A DNA stretch of 64,000 nucleotides from a virus. The notes beneath the pieces are model-generated. The model did not search any database and was not told the origin of the DNA. It saw only the letters and a list, made by a program, of their open reading frames with translations. Position numbers and translations under genes: made by a program. This document shows positions 26,827 to 34,576 of the stretch, piece by piece. The stretch covers positions 248,001 to 312,000 of the IMG/VR virus record IMGVR_UViG_3300032157_000001; one strand, 5' to 3'. Positions within the stretch are counted from its first letter, which is position 1. The number at the start of each line of letters is the position of its first letter.

Positions 26827-28014
26827 TTAATGAACCAGAAGGAAAGTAATCTGCACATCTCTTCTTTGGGCACTTACGTCACCATCACCGAAGGGCATCA
26901 CTATAACGTTCCACTTGGGTTGGTTGCCTTCGGGAATAGAGAGCATCTTATCATAGGTGATGATCGTTGATTTATCCACACCATATTTTTCTGCTAGTCT
27001 TTGTTTGAGGGTATCTAATCCGGATGCTTTTACGAATTTGGGTTTACCGTTAACCTTTGTGAGGTGAGCACCATCACGAGCGAGAAGATCGGCGAATAAT
27101 TCTTTTGGTACGATCACAGATTTCTTCACAGTAGAAGTATCAACCTTACCGGTTTCCTTTTTATTAGCGTCATCGGAAAAGTTAATAGTAAAGTCATCGG
27201 GTCTGGTTGGATCGTTAACGACATCAGACATTTTAGAATAGCCATAGGATTTGAAATTGTATCCTTTATCCTGTAAGCTTTTAGTAACAGCTTTTGCTAT
27301 TTCAAAATATTTTTTGGTAAAGAAGTCACCGGCATCATTCCATCTGAATACAACCTCAGTACCTTTGTTTCTAATTAGTTCTAACTGTAATTCAGATTCC
27401 ACAATATTTTGAAACATTGCGGGGTCGTTCAATAACAGGTTTAGAATTCTTGTTTGCTTAACGAACACGTCTTTAAACATTACATAGCTTCCTTTACGAG
27501 CATAGCATATAACGGCACAGGTTCCAGCACCGGGGCAAGTATTAACGTAGTAGAATTGTTTTCCATCAAGGTCATACACTAGACCTCTAAGGGCGGGAAT
27601 ACCAATGTTAACCATTACTTGATTCTCAGTCTGCGACTTCTGCATCTTGGTATTCTTACTGAGTATTTTGTTTGGAAGCTGAGTAATATTTTCTATGAAT
27701 GCGGGGATGTCAATTTCTCCGAATTCATCTTGTTGGATTGCTCCACCGTGTACGATTGGTTTATCAGCACTGAATTTTTGTTTGTCTTTTATTTTTGCCG
27801 CTTGATTGGCAAGTATGTCATTGAGGTATTGCTTGAGTTGTTCTGGCGGAATGCAAGTTTTCTTTACATCGGCAAAGTCACCAGACCAATCGATCTCATT
27901 TAGTTGTTGTTCTAATTCATCATGTTCTTTAAGCAAACCACCAACCTTAGTTCCGGTGACGGTTTCAAAAAGCTTAACCATGTTCCATTTTGACATATTA
28001 TCCGCAATTTCCAT
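26827..28014 (-). CDS. GP88-family phage protein, 395 aa
   Basis: Start taken at MEIADNMSKWNMVKLFETVTG; MSKWN (27996) is an alternative. N-terminal helical region (1-110), then the GP88-like core: NTCPGAGTCAVICYARKGS (Cys cluster), QTRILNLLLNDPAMF and RWNDAGDFFTKKYFEIA, followed by a C-terminal part with GVDKSTIITYDKMLSIPEGN. The family is common in phages and its function is not established; the conserved Cys and the R-W-N-D-x-G-D-F motif imply a catalytic or metal-binding site. Isolated leftward gene between two rightward operons. Confidence 0.72.
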   Translation of the reverse strand: MEIADNMSKWNMVKLFETVTGTKVGGLLKEHDELEQQLNEIDWSGDFADVKKTCIPPEQLKQYLNDILANQAAKIKDKQKFSADKPIVHGGAIQQDEFGEIDIPAFIENITQLPNKILSKNTKMQKSQTENQVMVNIGIPALRGLVYDLDGKQFYYVNTCPGAGTCAVICYARKGSYVMFKDVFVKQTRILNLLLNDPAMFQNIVESELQLELIRNKGTEVVFRWNDAGDFFTKKYFEIAKAVTKSLQDKGYNFKSYGYSKMSDVVNDPTRPDDFTINFSDDANKKETGKVDTSTVKKSVIVPKELFADLLARDGAHLTKVNGKPKFVKASGLDTLKQRLAEKYGVDKSTIITYDKMLSIPEGNQPKWNVIVMPFGDGDVSAQRRDVQITFLLVH

Positions 28015-28079
28015 ATAAATACCTGAGAAAGGGTATAAAATCACATTTTCATTGCTGAACATTCCTTTTTTGAAATGAC

Positions 28080-28109
28080 AACTTTTTGGCGTAAATTGCC
28101 GTATAATAC
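28080..28109 (+). promoter_or_regulatory. ECF-like promoter for 28130 operon
   Basis: AACTTTTTGGCGTAAATTGC then CGTATAATAC; 17-bp spacing. It starts the 28.1-31.0 kb rightward operon. Confidence 0.68.
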
Positions 28110-28129
28110 AATGGTAAACAACCATTTCT

Positions 28130-28399
28130 ATGAGAGTATATGCAAAATTCAGTCAAGAGGTCGAAGTTGATCCTATTGATGTCCTGAAGAAAATCAACAT
28201 CATTCCGGAAGGGGATTGGATCAGACCCGAAGAAACAAAAAATGGTTTGGTTTATAGCCATTATGAGGAAGTTGGTGCGGGTAGTCATTCTTTCGAAAGA
28301 AAGGTTGGGGAAATCACTAAAGAGAAGTATGACTTGTATATGGCTAAGATCATGTTGATTAATCATTTGGAAAAGCTTCAAGACCAGAAAAGAAAATGA
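28130..28399 (+). CDS. Hypothetical protein, 89 aa
   Basis: MRVYAKFSQEVEVDPIDVLK opens a small domain; the C-terminal helix contains KEKYDLYMAKIMLINHLEKL, weakly like the shared tail motif. Overlaps the next gene by ATGA. Confidence 0.74.
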   Translation: MRVYAKFSQEVEVDPIDVLKKINIIPEGDWIRPEETKNGLVYSHYEEVGAGSHSFERKVGEITKEKYDLYMAKIMLINHLEKLQDQKRK

Positions 28400-28869
28400 A
28401 TCGAATAGAAATACAACAAAACATTGGTAACAAAGTTATTCTTGATGGCCGTGGAGACTTGGGTATGGATGGTGATTTACGTCCATTGATCTATAATAAG
28501 ACTCCCTTGACTATCATTGGTTTGACTAAGGGTGGCAAAGCTTATTTGCGTGAAGATATTATCTCTACCGAAATGGTTCATGGTGTTATCCCTCGCAGCA
28601 CAAAAATCAAATACTACAGTGTCCCGCCACGTAACGTGAACTTGATTGAGGTATTGACTCCGGCAGCACCAACAACCGAAGAAACAATTAAGGGTGTGGG
28701 GTACTCTGATCTTGCAAATCGAATTAGTGACATCATTCACGAAACATTGTATATCGAAAACGTACCTTACAGTATGGATGATGGCGACCGACAAATAAAC
28801 ACAGAGTCACGTGAGGATGCTGCCGCTAAAATTGTTGCCCTTTTAAAAGATTTAAAAATACTAGAATGA
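28396..28869 (+). CDS. Hypothetical protein, 157 aa
   Basis: Beta-rich first half (GNKVILDGRGDLGMDGDLRP; LTIIGLTKGGKAYLREDI) then a helical C-terminal half. Overlaps both neighbours by 4 nt. Function unknown. Confidence 0.75.
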   Translation: MNRIEIQQNIGNKVILDGRGDLGMDGDLRPLIYNKTPLTIIGLTKGGKAYLREDIISTEMVHGVIPRSTKIKYYSVPPRNVNLIEVLTPAAPTTEETIKGVGYSDLANRISDIIHETLYIENVPYSMDDGDRQINTESREDAAAKIVALLKDLKILE

Positions 28870-29198
28870 TAATGGACAAATCAAAATTGATGAACGACAA
28901 AGGTGACTTGATTAAGATCACCCCGGCGTGGACTTCCCCTATCGCAAAGGGAACACTCGTTGGTTTCATGGGCCTTGGATTTGGTAAGATCACAGCAGCC
29001 TATCAAGTCTACCGTGTGAACCTTGAGAAGAGAACCATCGAATTTGTTCTGTATACCAGTACGGGTGGTCGGCCTTGTTTGGATATTGCGACAATGGATC
29101 ATTCTGATTTGTATATCAACAACGAACCAATTATTGTCGACGTGGTAGAAGGATTACCCTTCACGGTCGTTGATCGTATAAAAGAACTTTTACCTTAA
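28866..29198 (+). CDS. Hypothetical protein, 110 aa
   Basis: Beta-rich (PIAKGTLVGFMGLGFGKITA), similar in style to the first half of 28396-28869, possibly a related small barrel. ATGA overlap with the preceding gene. Function unknown. Confidence 0.73.
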   Translation: MIMDKSKLMNDKGDLIKITPAWTSPIAKGTLVGFMGLGFGKITAAYQVYRVNLEKRTIEFVLYTSTGGRPCLDIATMDHSDLYINNEPIIVDVVEGLPFTVVDRIKELLP

Positions 29199-29202
29199 AA
29201 AT

Positions 29203-29520
29203 ATGAACAAGTCATTACAAAATTTTCTTTCGGGAACATTTATTTTTAGCATTATCGTCGGTTTATTAATTTGGGCTGTGGTGGTGTCATGTGAACCTTC
29301 GTCACCTTGTGATCAAACATCAAAGACAGTAGCCAGTACCAGTACGGGTATGGAGTATAAAATTCCACGTGATGGGAATGTGCACGTTTTATATGTGGAT
29401 AGATTTGGCCGTAAGATTAAGGGTAAGTGCATTGAAGTTGGTAACTCATACACCACTCACATTGTATGGATTGAGAACAGCGATGGGGCGATCATTGATG
29501 GTTCGGTATCAACCCACTAA
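29203..29520 (+). CDS. Putative lipoprotein, 105 aa
   Basis: Hydrophobic N-terminus GTFIFSIIVGLLIWAVVV followed by S-C-E: the V-V-S-C sequence fits a lipobox with Cys 30 lipidated, or a simple anchor. Mature domain is small and beta-rich (VHVLYVDRFGRKIKGKCIEV). S-T-S-T-G is repeat-encoded. Confidence 0.65.
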   Translation: MNKSLQNFLSGTFIFSIIVGLLIWAVVVSCEPSSPCDQTSKTVASTSTGMEYKIPRDGNVHVLYVDRFGRKIKGKCIEVGNSYTTHIVWIENSDGAIIDGSVSTH

Positions 29521-29537
29521 CTACGTTGGATGGGGCA

Positions 29538-29738
29538 ATGGATTCATTTTATGTTAGGATTGTTAAAATTATCGACAAGGAACGGAGAATTTATTTTGAG
29601 TTGGTAAAAGAATATACTGGTCGCAACCCAAACGATATACCGATCAACATATATTGGGCAGGAGAAAAAGAAAGGCGAGAAAACGTTGAAGATGAGATGT
29701 TGAAATCAGAAATAAATAAAATACTCGAAGATTTATAA
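29538..29738 (+). CDS. Hypothetical protein, 66 aa
   Basis: Start at MDSFYVRIVKIIDKERRIYF; the ATG is preferred to the upstream TTG. Charged alpha/beta protein. Function unknown. Confidence 0.68.
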   Translation: MDSFYVRIVKIIDKERRIYFELVKEYTGRNPNDIPINIYWAGEKERRENVEDEMLKSEINKILEDL

Positions 29739-29741
29739 ATC

Positions 29742-30125
29742 ATGACAACCTTTGAATCCTTTATAAGTGAATTTTATCCTGAAGCTTTTGACAAGTATCA
29801 ATTGCACATGCTTGTAACGCATTGTCCGGAATCTTTAATTGGTGTTGAAGTTGTCGCTATCCGCTCCGGATTCAGTTGTGGCTCTGAGGGTGCAACTCAA
29901 ATGACTATAGAAAGTTATAATGGTAGTGGGGGTTTGAATGGTGATAAAGGACAATTCCATTTATCCTCCAATAAACGAACAGACCCTTGGCAATTGAGAC
30001 GTGATAATTTAGGTTGGGGTTGTGATGCTGATGATTTGATTAACAGTGTTAGACTGTATGATCCACAGGTTGCATATATTTTGTGGGCCGACATTAAAGA
30101 AAAACTTAAATCTGTAGCAGTATGA
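29742..30125 (+). CDS. Hypothetical protein, 127 aa
   Basis: Helical ends with a Gly/Ser-rich middle (RSGFSCGSEGATQMTIESYN). Overlaps the next gene by ATGA. No family recognised. Confidence 0.73.
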   Translation: MTTFESFISEFYPEAFDKYQLHMLVTHCPESLIGVEVVAIRSGFSCGSEGATQMTIESYNGSGGLNGDKGQFHLSSNKRTDPWQLRRDNLGWGCDADDLINSVRLYDPQVAYILWADIKEKLKSVAV

Positions 30126-30673
30126 ACGAAGACGAACAATCAATCCAGTCTATCATTTATGAGAGCCTTGATTATGCTAACATTATCAGAACAGCCGTAC
30201 AAAGAGTAACAGATGGCATGCTTGCTACTCTTGCAAAAATAGAAGAACAACAAAAAAAAGATAAAGAGGAAAAGTTGGCTGCACTCAATAAAATAAAAGA
30301 CGACAATCTTTATCTCGATGAGCTTTCATCTTTGGTGGAAGTTTCTTTGAAGCAACACAAGACTGTTCTTACTGAGCCTAGAAAACTTAATGGCCTATAC
30401 GGTATTATAGATCAAGAGTATCAAATAAGGGTTCAAGAATTTGTTGAGAGAGGACAGCCAAGCGTTCCAGCCGTTGCGTACAATTATAACGGCATGCTCA
30501 TAGATGGTCATCACCGAGTAGCCATGATGAAAGCAAGAGATAAACAGAAAATGACTAAAAAATCAAAACAAACTTACATCGATCTTGAAACTGCACCTCT
30601 TGGTTCAAGCATGTTTGATTTACATACGGGTGGTATTGATTTTGGACATGAAACAAATGAAAATGACACGTAA
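30122..30673 (+). CDS. ParB/Srx-like domain protein, 183 aa
   Basis: Long coiled-coil-like N-terminal helix (residues 20-60), then a domain with GMLIDGHHRVAMMKARDKQK. The D-G-H-H-R motif is the hallmark of the ParB N-terminal/sulfiredoxin-like fold (nucleotide-binding, CTPase or nuclease in various members). In the family the motif lies near conserved acidic residues as here. DNA segregation or nuclease activity cannot be told from sequence. Confidence 0.65.
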   Translation: MNEDEQSIQSIIYESLDYANIIRTAVQRVTDGMLATLAKIEEQQKKDKEEKLAALNKIKDDNLYLDELSSLVEVSLKQHKTVLTEPRKLNGLYGIIDQEYQIRVQEFVERGQPSVPAVAYNYNGMLIDGHHRVAMMKARDKQKMTKKSKQTYIDLETAPLGSSMFDLHTGGIDFGHETNENDT

Positions 30674-31019
30674 ATTATATTGGGGTGTTTTGAGCAACGG
30701 ACAATTCTATGTTGCTGACGCTGACTTTAAAATATTGGATGAATGCCGAGCTTATTCTAAAAACGGTAATTTCAGTCCTCTCACCAGAGAGCTTGGGATT
30801 AAGTATGATATTAATCTCAAGGATTTCTCTTTGATGAAAACCGAATCAACCATCGAAGAACTTCGTGAGAATGTTGAACGGTATGAAGGTTTAATTCGAA
30901 AGGTTAAATTAAGAAACGCTTGTGCTCAAGCTCAAGAGGTACTGTCTGATTGTCTGAATTACAATACTGAAGTTTGCAAAAACGTGTGTTTAGGATGCGA
31001 AAAAGAGGTGACAACTTGA
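30657..31019 (+). CDS. Cys-rich-tail hypothetical protein, 120 aa
   Basis: Start taken at MKMTRKLYWGVLSNGQFYVA, overlapping the previous gene by 17 nt. The C-terminal region has five Cys (ACAQAQEVLSDCLNY, VCKNVCLGCEKE), possibly a zinc site. Last gene before the 31024 promoter. Confidence 0.7.
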   Translation: MKMTRKLYWGVLSNGQFYVADADFKILDECRAYSKNGNFSPLTRELGIKYDINLKDFSLMKTESTIEELRENVERYEGLIRKVKLRNACAQAQEVLSDCLNYNTEVCKNVCLGCEKEVTT

Positions 31020-31023
31020 CGTA

Positions 31024-31053
31024 AACAAATTTGTTTACTTTTACGTATAATCT
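31024..31053 (+). promoter_or_regulatory. ECF-like promoter for 31084 operon
   Basis: AAC (31024-31026), 17 bp, CGTATAATC; the -35 side reads GTAAACAAATTTG, as at 45173. Confidence 0.7.
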
Positions 31054-31057
31054 TACA

Positions 31058-31087
31058 ATGAAGAGTTTTAATCCCAAAAATGTATGA
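31058..31087 (+). CDS. Possible 9-codon leader peptide
   Basis: ATGAAGAGTTTTAATCCC encodes MKSFNP, continuing KNV, and stops in TGA that overlaps the ATG of the next gene (ATGA). Its position between promoter and gene suggests a coupled upstream ORF. Confidence 0.35.
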   Translation: MKSFNPKNV

Positions 31088-31470
31088 AATGGTTAAAGGA
31101 ATTATTCACCATTCACGAATGGTATGTCGGTGATTACTCACTGAACGTAAGAAGCAAATACACGGGTGATCTGATCGGAAGAATTGAGCGTCATTGTCTT
31201 AACTGTCCGCTAAAACAACTCTCCATATCAAACTTGAGTGTTGAGAGCAAGGATGAGATCATAAAGATTCTCGGCAAGCGTGACTGGTACACCTACGTAG
31301 AAGGTGACTGGTTGGATTCTTTCACGAGAAGAAAATTAACCGTTGGCAGTATTGCTGTTGAAATTGATAGCGGAATCATCGACATCCCCCACGTCGATCA
31401 TATCGACGACGAGTTAGATCAGGAGTATGTCGAGCTTTCAGATTTGAAAAGAAATCATAACTTTATATAA
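31084..31470 (+). CDS. Hypothetical protein, 128 aa
   Basis: Alpha/beta protein with aromatic start (MKWLKELFTIHEWYVGDYSL), a C-x-x-C-like HCLNCPLKQ, and an acidic C-terminus (HVDHIDDELDQEYVELSDL). Function unknown. Confidence 0.73.
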   Translation: MKWLKELFTIHEWYVGDYSLNVRSKYTGDLIGRIERHCLNCPLKQLSISNLSVESKDEIIKILGKRDWYTYVEGDWLDSFTRRKLTVGSIAVEIDSGIIDIPHVDHIDDELDQEYVELSDLKRNHNFI

Positions 31471-31471
31471 G

Positions 31472-31609
31472 ATGTCATCACAAAGTGATTTTATTATGAA
31501 GTCTCTTCCAGACCCGGATGGTTGCGTTGTTGGACTTATTAAATTGATAGTATGCAGTTTGATTGTCTCTATGATCATTGGTATTGTCATCGGTCACTAT
31601 TTCTTTTAA
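31472..31609 (+). CDS. Small membrane protein, 45 aa
   Basis: C-terminal transmembrane helix LIKLIVCSLIVSMIIGIVIG after a soluble 20-residue N-terminus. Its stop overlaps the next ATG (TAATG). Role unknown. Confidence 0.6.
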   Translation: MSSQSDFIMKSLPDPDGCVVGLIKLIVCSLIVSMIIGIVIGHYFF

Positions 31610-31788
31610 TGATGGAAAAGAAACCACAGGTAGCACTTACTTCAATAGAGGAATTCAACAAAATATCGGATTTACGGCCATATTTGTTGTGTCATCCCGA
31701 TAAGGAAATGGTACGTGCAAGCTGCTTACATTATCTCGGAGATAAATTTCAGAAGTTTGACAACGAACAAAAACAAAACGAAAAATAA
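31609..31788 (+). CDS. Hypothetical protein, 59 aa
   Basis: MMEKKPQVALTSIEEFNKIS then a helix; two tandem ATGs, the first overlapping the previous stop. HPDKEMVRASCLHYLGDKF in the middle. Function unknown. Confidence 0.65.
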   Translation: MMEKKPQVALTSIEEFNKISDLRPYLLCHPDKEMVRASCLHYLGDKFQKFDNEQKQNEK

Positions 31789-31822
31789 AATAGTGTTTCT
31801 GCACATTGCAGCGATACTAGGT

Positions 31823-32239
31823 ATGTTCTCCAAAGCGGCATACGAAAATAGGGATAGTCGTTGGTTTTTAACAGACGCAACCTTTCTTACGGTAATTGAA
31901 CACTTCAACAAACATTATCGTACTCCGGAGACTTACATCACAGAGCAAGATGCAATGGATGAAATGGTGAAGACCAACACTTATGAATTTACTCGATGGG
32001 CCAATGGATGGCATATTGCTGAGTTGATGTCTCTTGAAAGATATGCTGTTACCAATCTATCATATGACATTAACCAAAGTAAAAACATAATGAAGGTTGA
32101 TGTTATTGACACTTTTCTTAGGAGGAATATGAAATTAATGGATGGTGATCGTAACGATTGTGAGAAAATTGCTCACCAAATGAATAAAGATTTTTTTGTA
32201 TATGATCTTCTAGTTACTGACTACGTTATAAGCACATAG
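31823..32239 (+). CDS. Hypothetical protein, 138 aa
   Basis: Start taken at MFSKAAYENRDSRWFLTDAT; a GTG at 31790 is an alternative. Helical soluble protein (TRWANGWHIAELMSLERYAV). Function unknown. Confidence 0.68.
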   Translation: MFSKAAYENRDSRWFLTDATFLTVIEHFNKHYRTPETYITEQDAMDEMVKTNTYEFTRWANGWHIAELMSLERYAVTNLSYDINQSKNIMKVDVIDTFLRRNMKLMDGDRNDCEKIAHQMNKDFFVYDLLVTDYVIST

Positions 32240-32242
32240 TTT

Positions 32243-32590
32243 ATGGATAAGAATACAGATAAAAATACGGACAGGGCTAAAGTGAAGCAATCTAAGCTTG
32301 ATTACGTTCGTGCCAATCTTCAACTATTCACAGATGCATATAGTGAATTCCGAGTAAGGATTCATCGTCGTCACAAGTTTAAATCAGCCATCAACAACTA
32401 CACAAAATTTGTCGAGCAAGCAAGAAAAGATTTCAATTATTCGGAGAAAACCGGTAGTCGGGACATCTTTAACCAGTTTGTGTTTACCGAAATAATTATG
32501 ACCATCCACTACAACGAACAGAAGAAAAGGCTCAAAGAACCCGGAATTCAACGTGCTTTGGGCTATGTTTCACCAACCGCCAGAAATTAA
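32243..32590 (+). CDS. Basic hypothetical protein, 115 aa
   Basis: Starts with a D/N/T-K repeat (MDKNTDKNTDRAKVKQSKLD), then a basic helical domain (FRVRIHRRHKFKSAINNYTK). Possible nucleic-acid binding. Ends the operon. Confidence 0.73.
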   Translation: MDKNTDKNTDRAKVKQSKLDYVRANLQLFTDAYSEFRVRIHRRHKFKSAINNYTKFVEQARKDFNYSEKTGSRDIFNQFVFTEIIMTIHYNEQKKRLKEPGIQRALGYVSPTARN

Positions 32591-32632
32591 AAAAAAATAT
32601 TACACAACTCTGGCACTTAAGTAAGAAAATTG

Positions 32633-32640
32633 TATATTTG
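32633..32640 (+). promoter_or_regulatory. Host-type (TAnnTTTG) promoter for the envelope cluster
   Basis: TATATTTG exactly matches the Bacteroidota vegetative -7 consensus TAnnTTTG, 33 bp before gene 32674. No clear -33 TTG is visible. This contrasts with the ECF-like promoters elsewhere. Confidence 0.5.
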
Positions 32641-32673
32641 TCAAAGATTCTACAAAACTAAACTATAGAAATC

Positions 32674-33327
32674 ATGGCTCTGAAAGATTTATTCTTCAAA
32701 GAAACTACCGAAGAACAGACACCTAAAAAGGTGTCAAAAGGTAGTATCACCAACCAATCATTTTCAACACCAACAAGTCTCGGCTCAAATACAGTAGCGA
32801 CTGTTTCTAACGCAGAGAAAAATGAATTCCTTGACTTCTTGAATGAAGTTTACCAAAAAGGAAATTTCCCCGGCCCCGACTATCAAGAATACACCGATGC
32901 CATTAAGGGTTTGGATAACGAACCGATGGATGAGAAGACAAAATTCAATGCGGTCTTCGCCGGTTTCAAAGTACAGGGAGTAACAAAAACACGCCTGATT
33001 GACACTGCTCAAAAATATATTTCACTTATCGAAGGACAAGCGAAAGATTTTTCAAAAGAAATTGACGGAATTCTCTCAACCGAAATTGCACAGAAGCAAG
33101 CACAGTGCACAAAGTATGCACAAGAAAATGCCGACATTGAAAAGCAAATGATCGCGCTCACGGAGAAGAAGAACAAGAACAATGAGATCATCACAAAAAC
33201 AACTGGTGAGATTAACGAGCAGGTTTCTACTCTGAACATTAAGAAGACTTCGTTTGAATCTGCAGCCTCTGACTTTATCGGAAGAGTTCAATTGAACATA
33301 ACAAAGATCAACCAGTACCTGTCTTAA
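32674..33327 (+). CDS. Coiled-coil protein, 217 aa
   Basis: A Ser/Thr-rich N-terminus, a small helical domain (NEFLDFLNEVYQKGNFPGPD) and a long coiled coil from about residue 105 to the end (QKQAQCTKYAQENADIEKQM). No membrane segment. First gene of a cluster with two membrane proteins and an ABC transporter, so probably a cytoplasmic scaffold or adaptor of that system. Confidence 0.75.
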   Translation: MALKDLFFKETTEEQTPKKVSKGSITNQSFSTPTSLGSNTVATVSNAEKNEFLDFLNEVYQKGNFPGPDYQEYTDAIKGLDNEPMDEKTKFNAVFAGFKVQGVTKTRLIDTAQKYISLIEGQAKDFSKEIDGILSTEIAQKQAQCTKYAQENADIEKQMIALTEKKNKNNEIITKTTGEINEQVSTLNIKKTSFESAASDFIGRVQLNITKINQYLS

Positions 33328-33334
33328 AACTTCG

Positions 33335-33505
33335 ATGTTGCTTATTCCACTACTATCCGTTATCGTTCTTTTCTTGGGGGTTTACTTCATGATTAAAGCG
33401 GGGTATTATTTGGACAAAGCACTTCGGCTCATGAGACAAGAAAAGGCGTTCACGTTTCGCGAATATCTAAAAGATCGATTTGTGAATATCTTTAAAAGAA
33501 ACTAA
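33335..33505 (+). CDS. Small membrane protein, 56 aa
   Basis: MLLIPLLSVIVLFLGVYFMI is a membrane helix, followed by a basic amphipathic tail (FREYLKDRFVNIFKRN). Seven nt after 32674's stop. Its layout (helix, then basic amphipathic tail) resembles the small protein at 37245-37418 in the same cluster. Confidence 0.65.
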   Translation: MLLIPLLSVIVLFLGVYFMIKAGYYLDKALRLMRQEKAFTFREYLKDRFVNIFKRN

Positions 33506-33520
33506 ATTCAAATAAATAAA

Positions 33521-34534
33521 ATGCAAATGTTAAATTCACCCAACGAACATCCATCGGAAAAATTTGTCCGTTGGATTATACCGATAGGTGCTATCGGTGC
33601 TGGACTCTTGTTCTTCAACAAGATTGCCGGATTTCTTACTGGTACTTTTGATAAGCTGACTGATCTATTTACAAGCATCATGGGCGCTGCTGCCAGCATG
33701 GCCGCTGCTTTTGTAGTGGTTCTCGTTGTGGGTCTTCCGATCCTGTACGTCATTCAACATCCCGATCTTGTATCGATGTGGTGGAAAGGTGTTTGTCGTA
33801 AAATTACATCGGCTTTCATAAAGCTTGATCCTTTAAGCTTCATGGATGCTTTCGTCGAAAAGTTAGTAGAGAAACTTTCTAATCTTAGAAGAGTGAAGAC
33901 TATTCTTGAAGGTAAAAAAGTTAAACTTGAGCGTAAAATTCATCTGCTAATGGAGCAGGTTGACCAGAATATGAAGAGAGCTTCTGCTGCACAACAGCAA
34001 GGTAAAAAAGATGTCGCTACCATGCTTGCTCGTAAAGCGCAAGGTGATACCGAATCAATAAAACTTTACAAGCCAATGTATGACCGGATGGTAAAGTATC
34101 TCACTCTATTTGAGAAGCTTGATGAAAATTGGAGTCTTTCTATCGAAGGAACCAAGTATGAAGTTGAGCGTAAGCGTGAAGAGTTCGAGATCATAAAGGA
34201 AATGCACAAAGGTTTGTCTGCTGCTGAAATTTTCACCAACACTGACAATGAGCAAGTACAAATTTTCCAAATGTCTGTGAAGGCACTTGAGGAAAGTGTT
34301 ACTCAAAAGATTGCATACATCGACGATTTTGAAAAGAGATCGAAGTCTATGATGGACGGAATTGACATCGACAAGCAAATGATGGATGACGAAGGGTTGC
34401 GCATGCTTGAAGAGTATCAACAAAACGGAAATCAGATTTTCTTTGACACAAAGAGAACTGAGGATGGTCGGGTGACAATACTCACACCAACAATTTCAAA
34501 GAACACTTCTTTTGACAAATTCTTAAGAAAATAA
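33521..34534 (+). CDS. Membrane-anchored PspA-like coiled-coil protein, 337 aa
   Basis: Two hydrophobic segments (IIPIGAIGAGLLFFNKIAGF; SMAAAFVVVLVVGLPILYVI) followed by about 240 residues of coiled coil containing RVKTILEGKKVKLERKIHLL, ATMLARKAQGDTES and MVKYLTLFEKLDENW. The helical part recalls PspA/IM30-type membrane-remodelling proteins, although here it is tethered. It may support the envelope complex encoded next to it. Family assignment is inference. Confidence 0.65.
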   Translation: MQMLNSPNEHPSEKFVRWIIPIGAIGAGLLFFNKIAGFLTGTFDKLTDLFTSIMGAAASMAAAFVVVLVVGLPILYVIQHPDLVSMWWKGVCRKITSAFIKLDPLSFMDAFVEKLVEKLSNLRRVKTILEGKKVKLERKIHLLMEQVDQNMKRASAAQQQGKKDVATMLARKAQGDTESIKLYKPMYDRMVKYLTLFEKLDENWSLSIEGTKYEVERKREEFEIIKEMHKGLSAAEIFTNTDNEQVQIFQMSVKALEESVTQKIAYIDDFEKRSKSMMDGIDIDKQMMDDEGLRMLEEYQQNGNQIFFDTKRTEDGRVTILTPTISKNTSFDKFLRK

Positions 34535-34576
34535 TTTTAACAATAATTTTAACAGTAAACTAAATTCAAAAAACAA

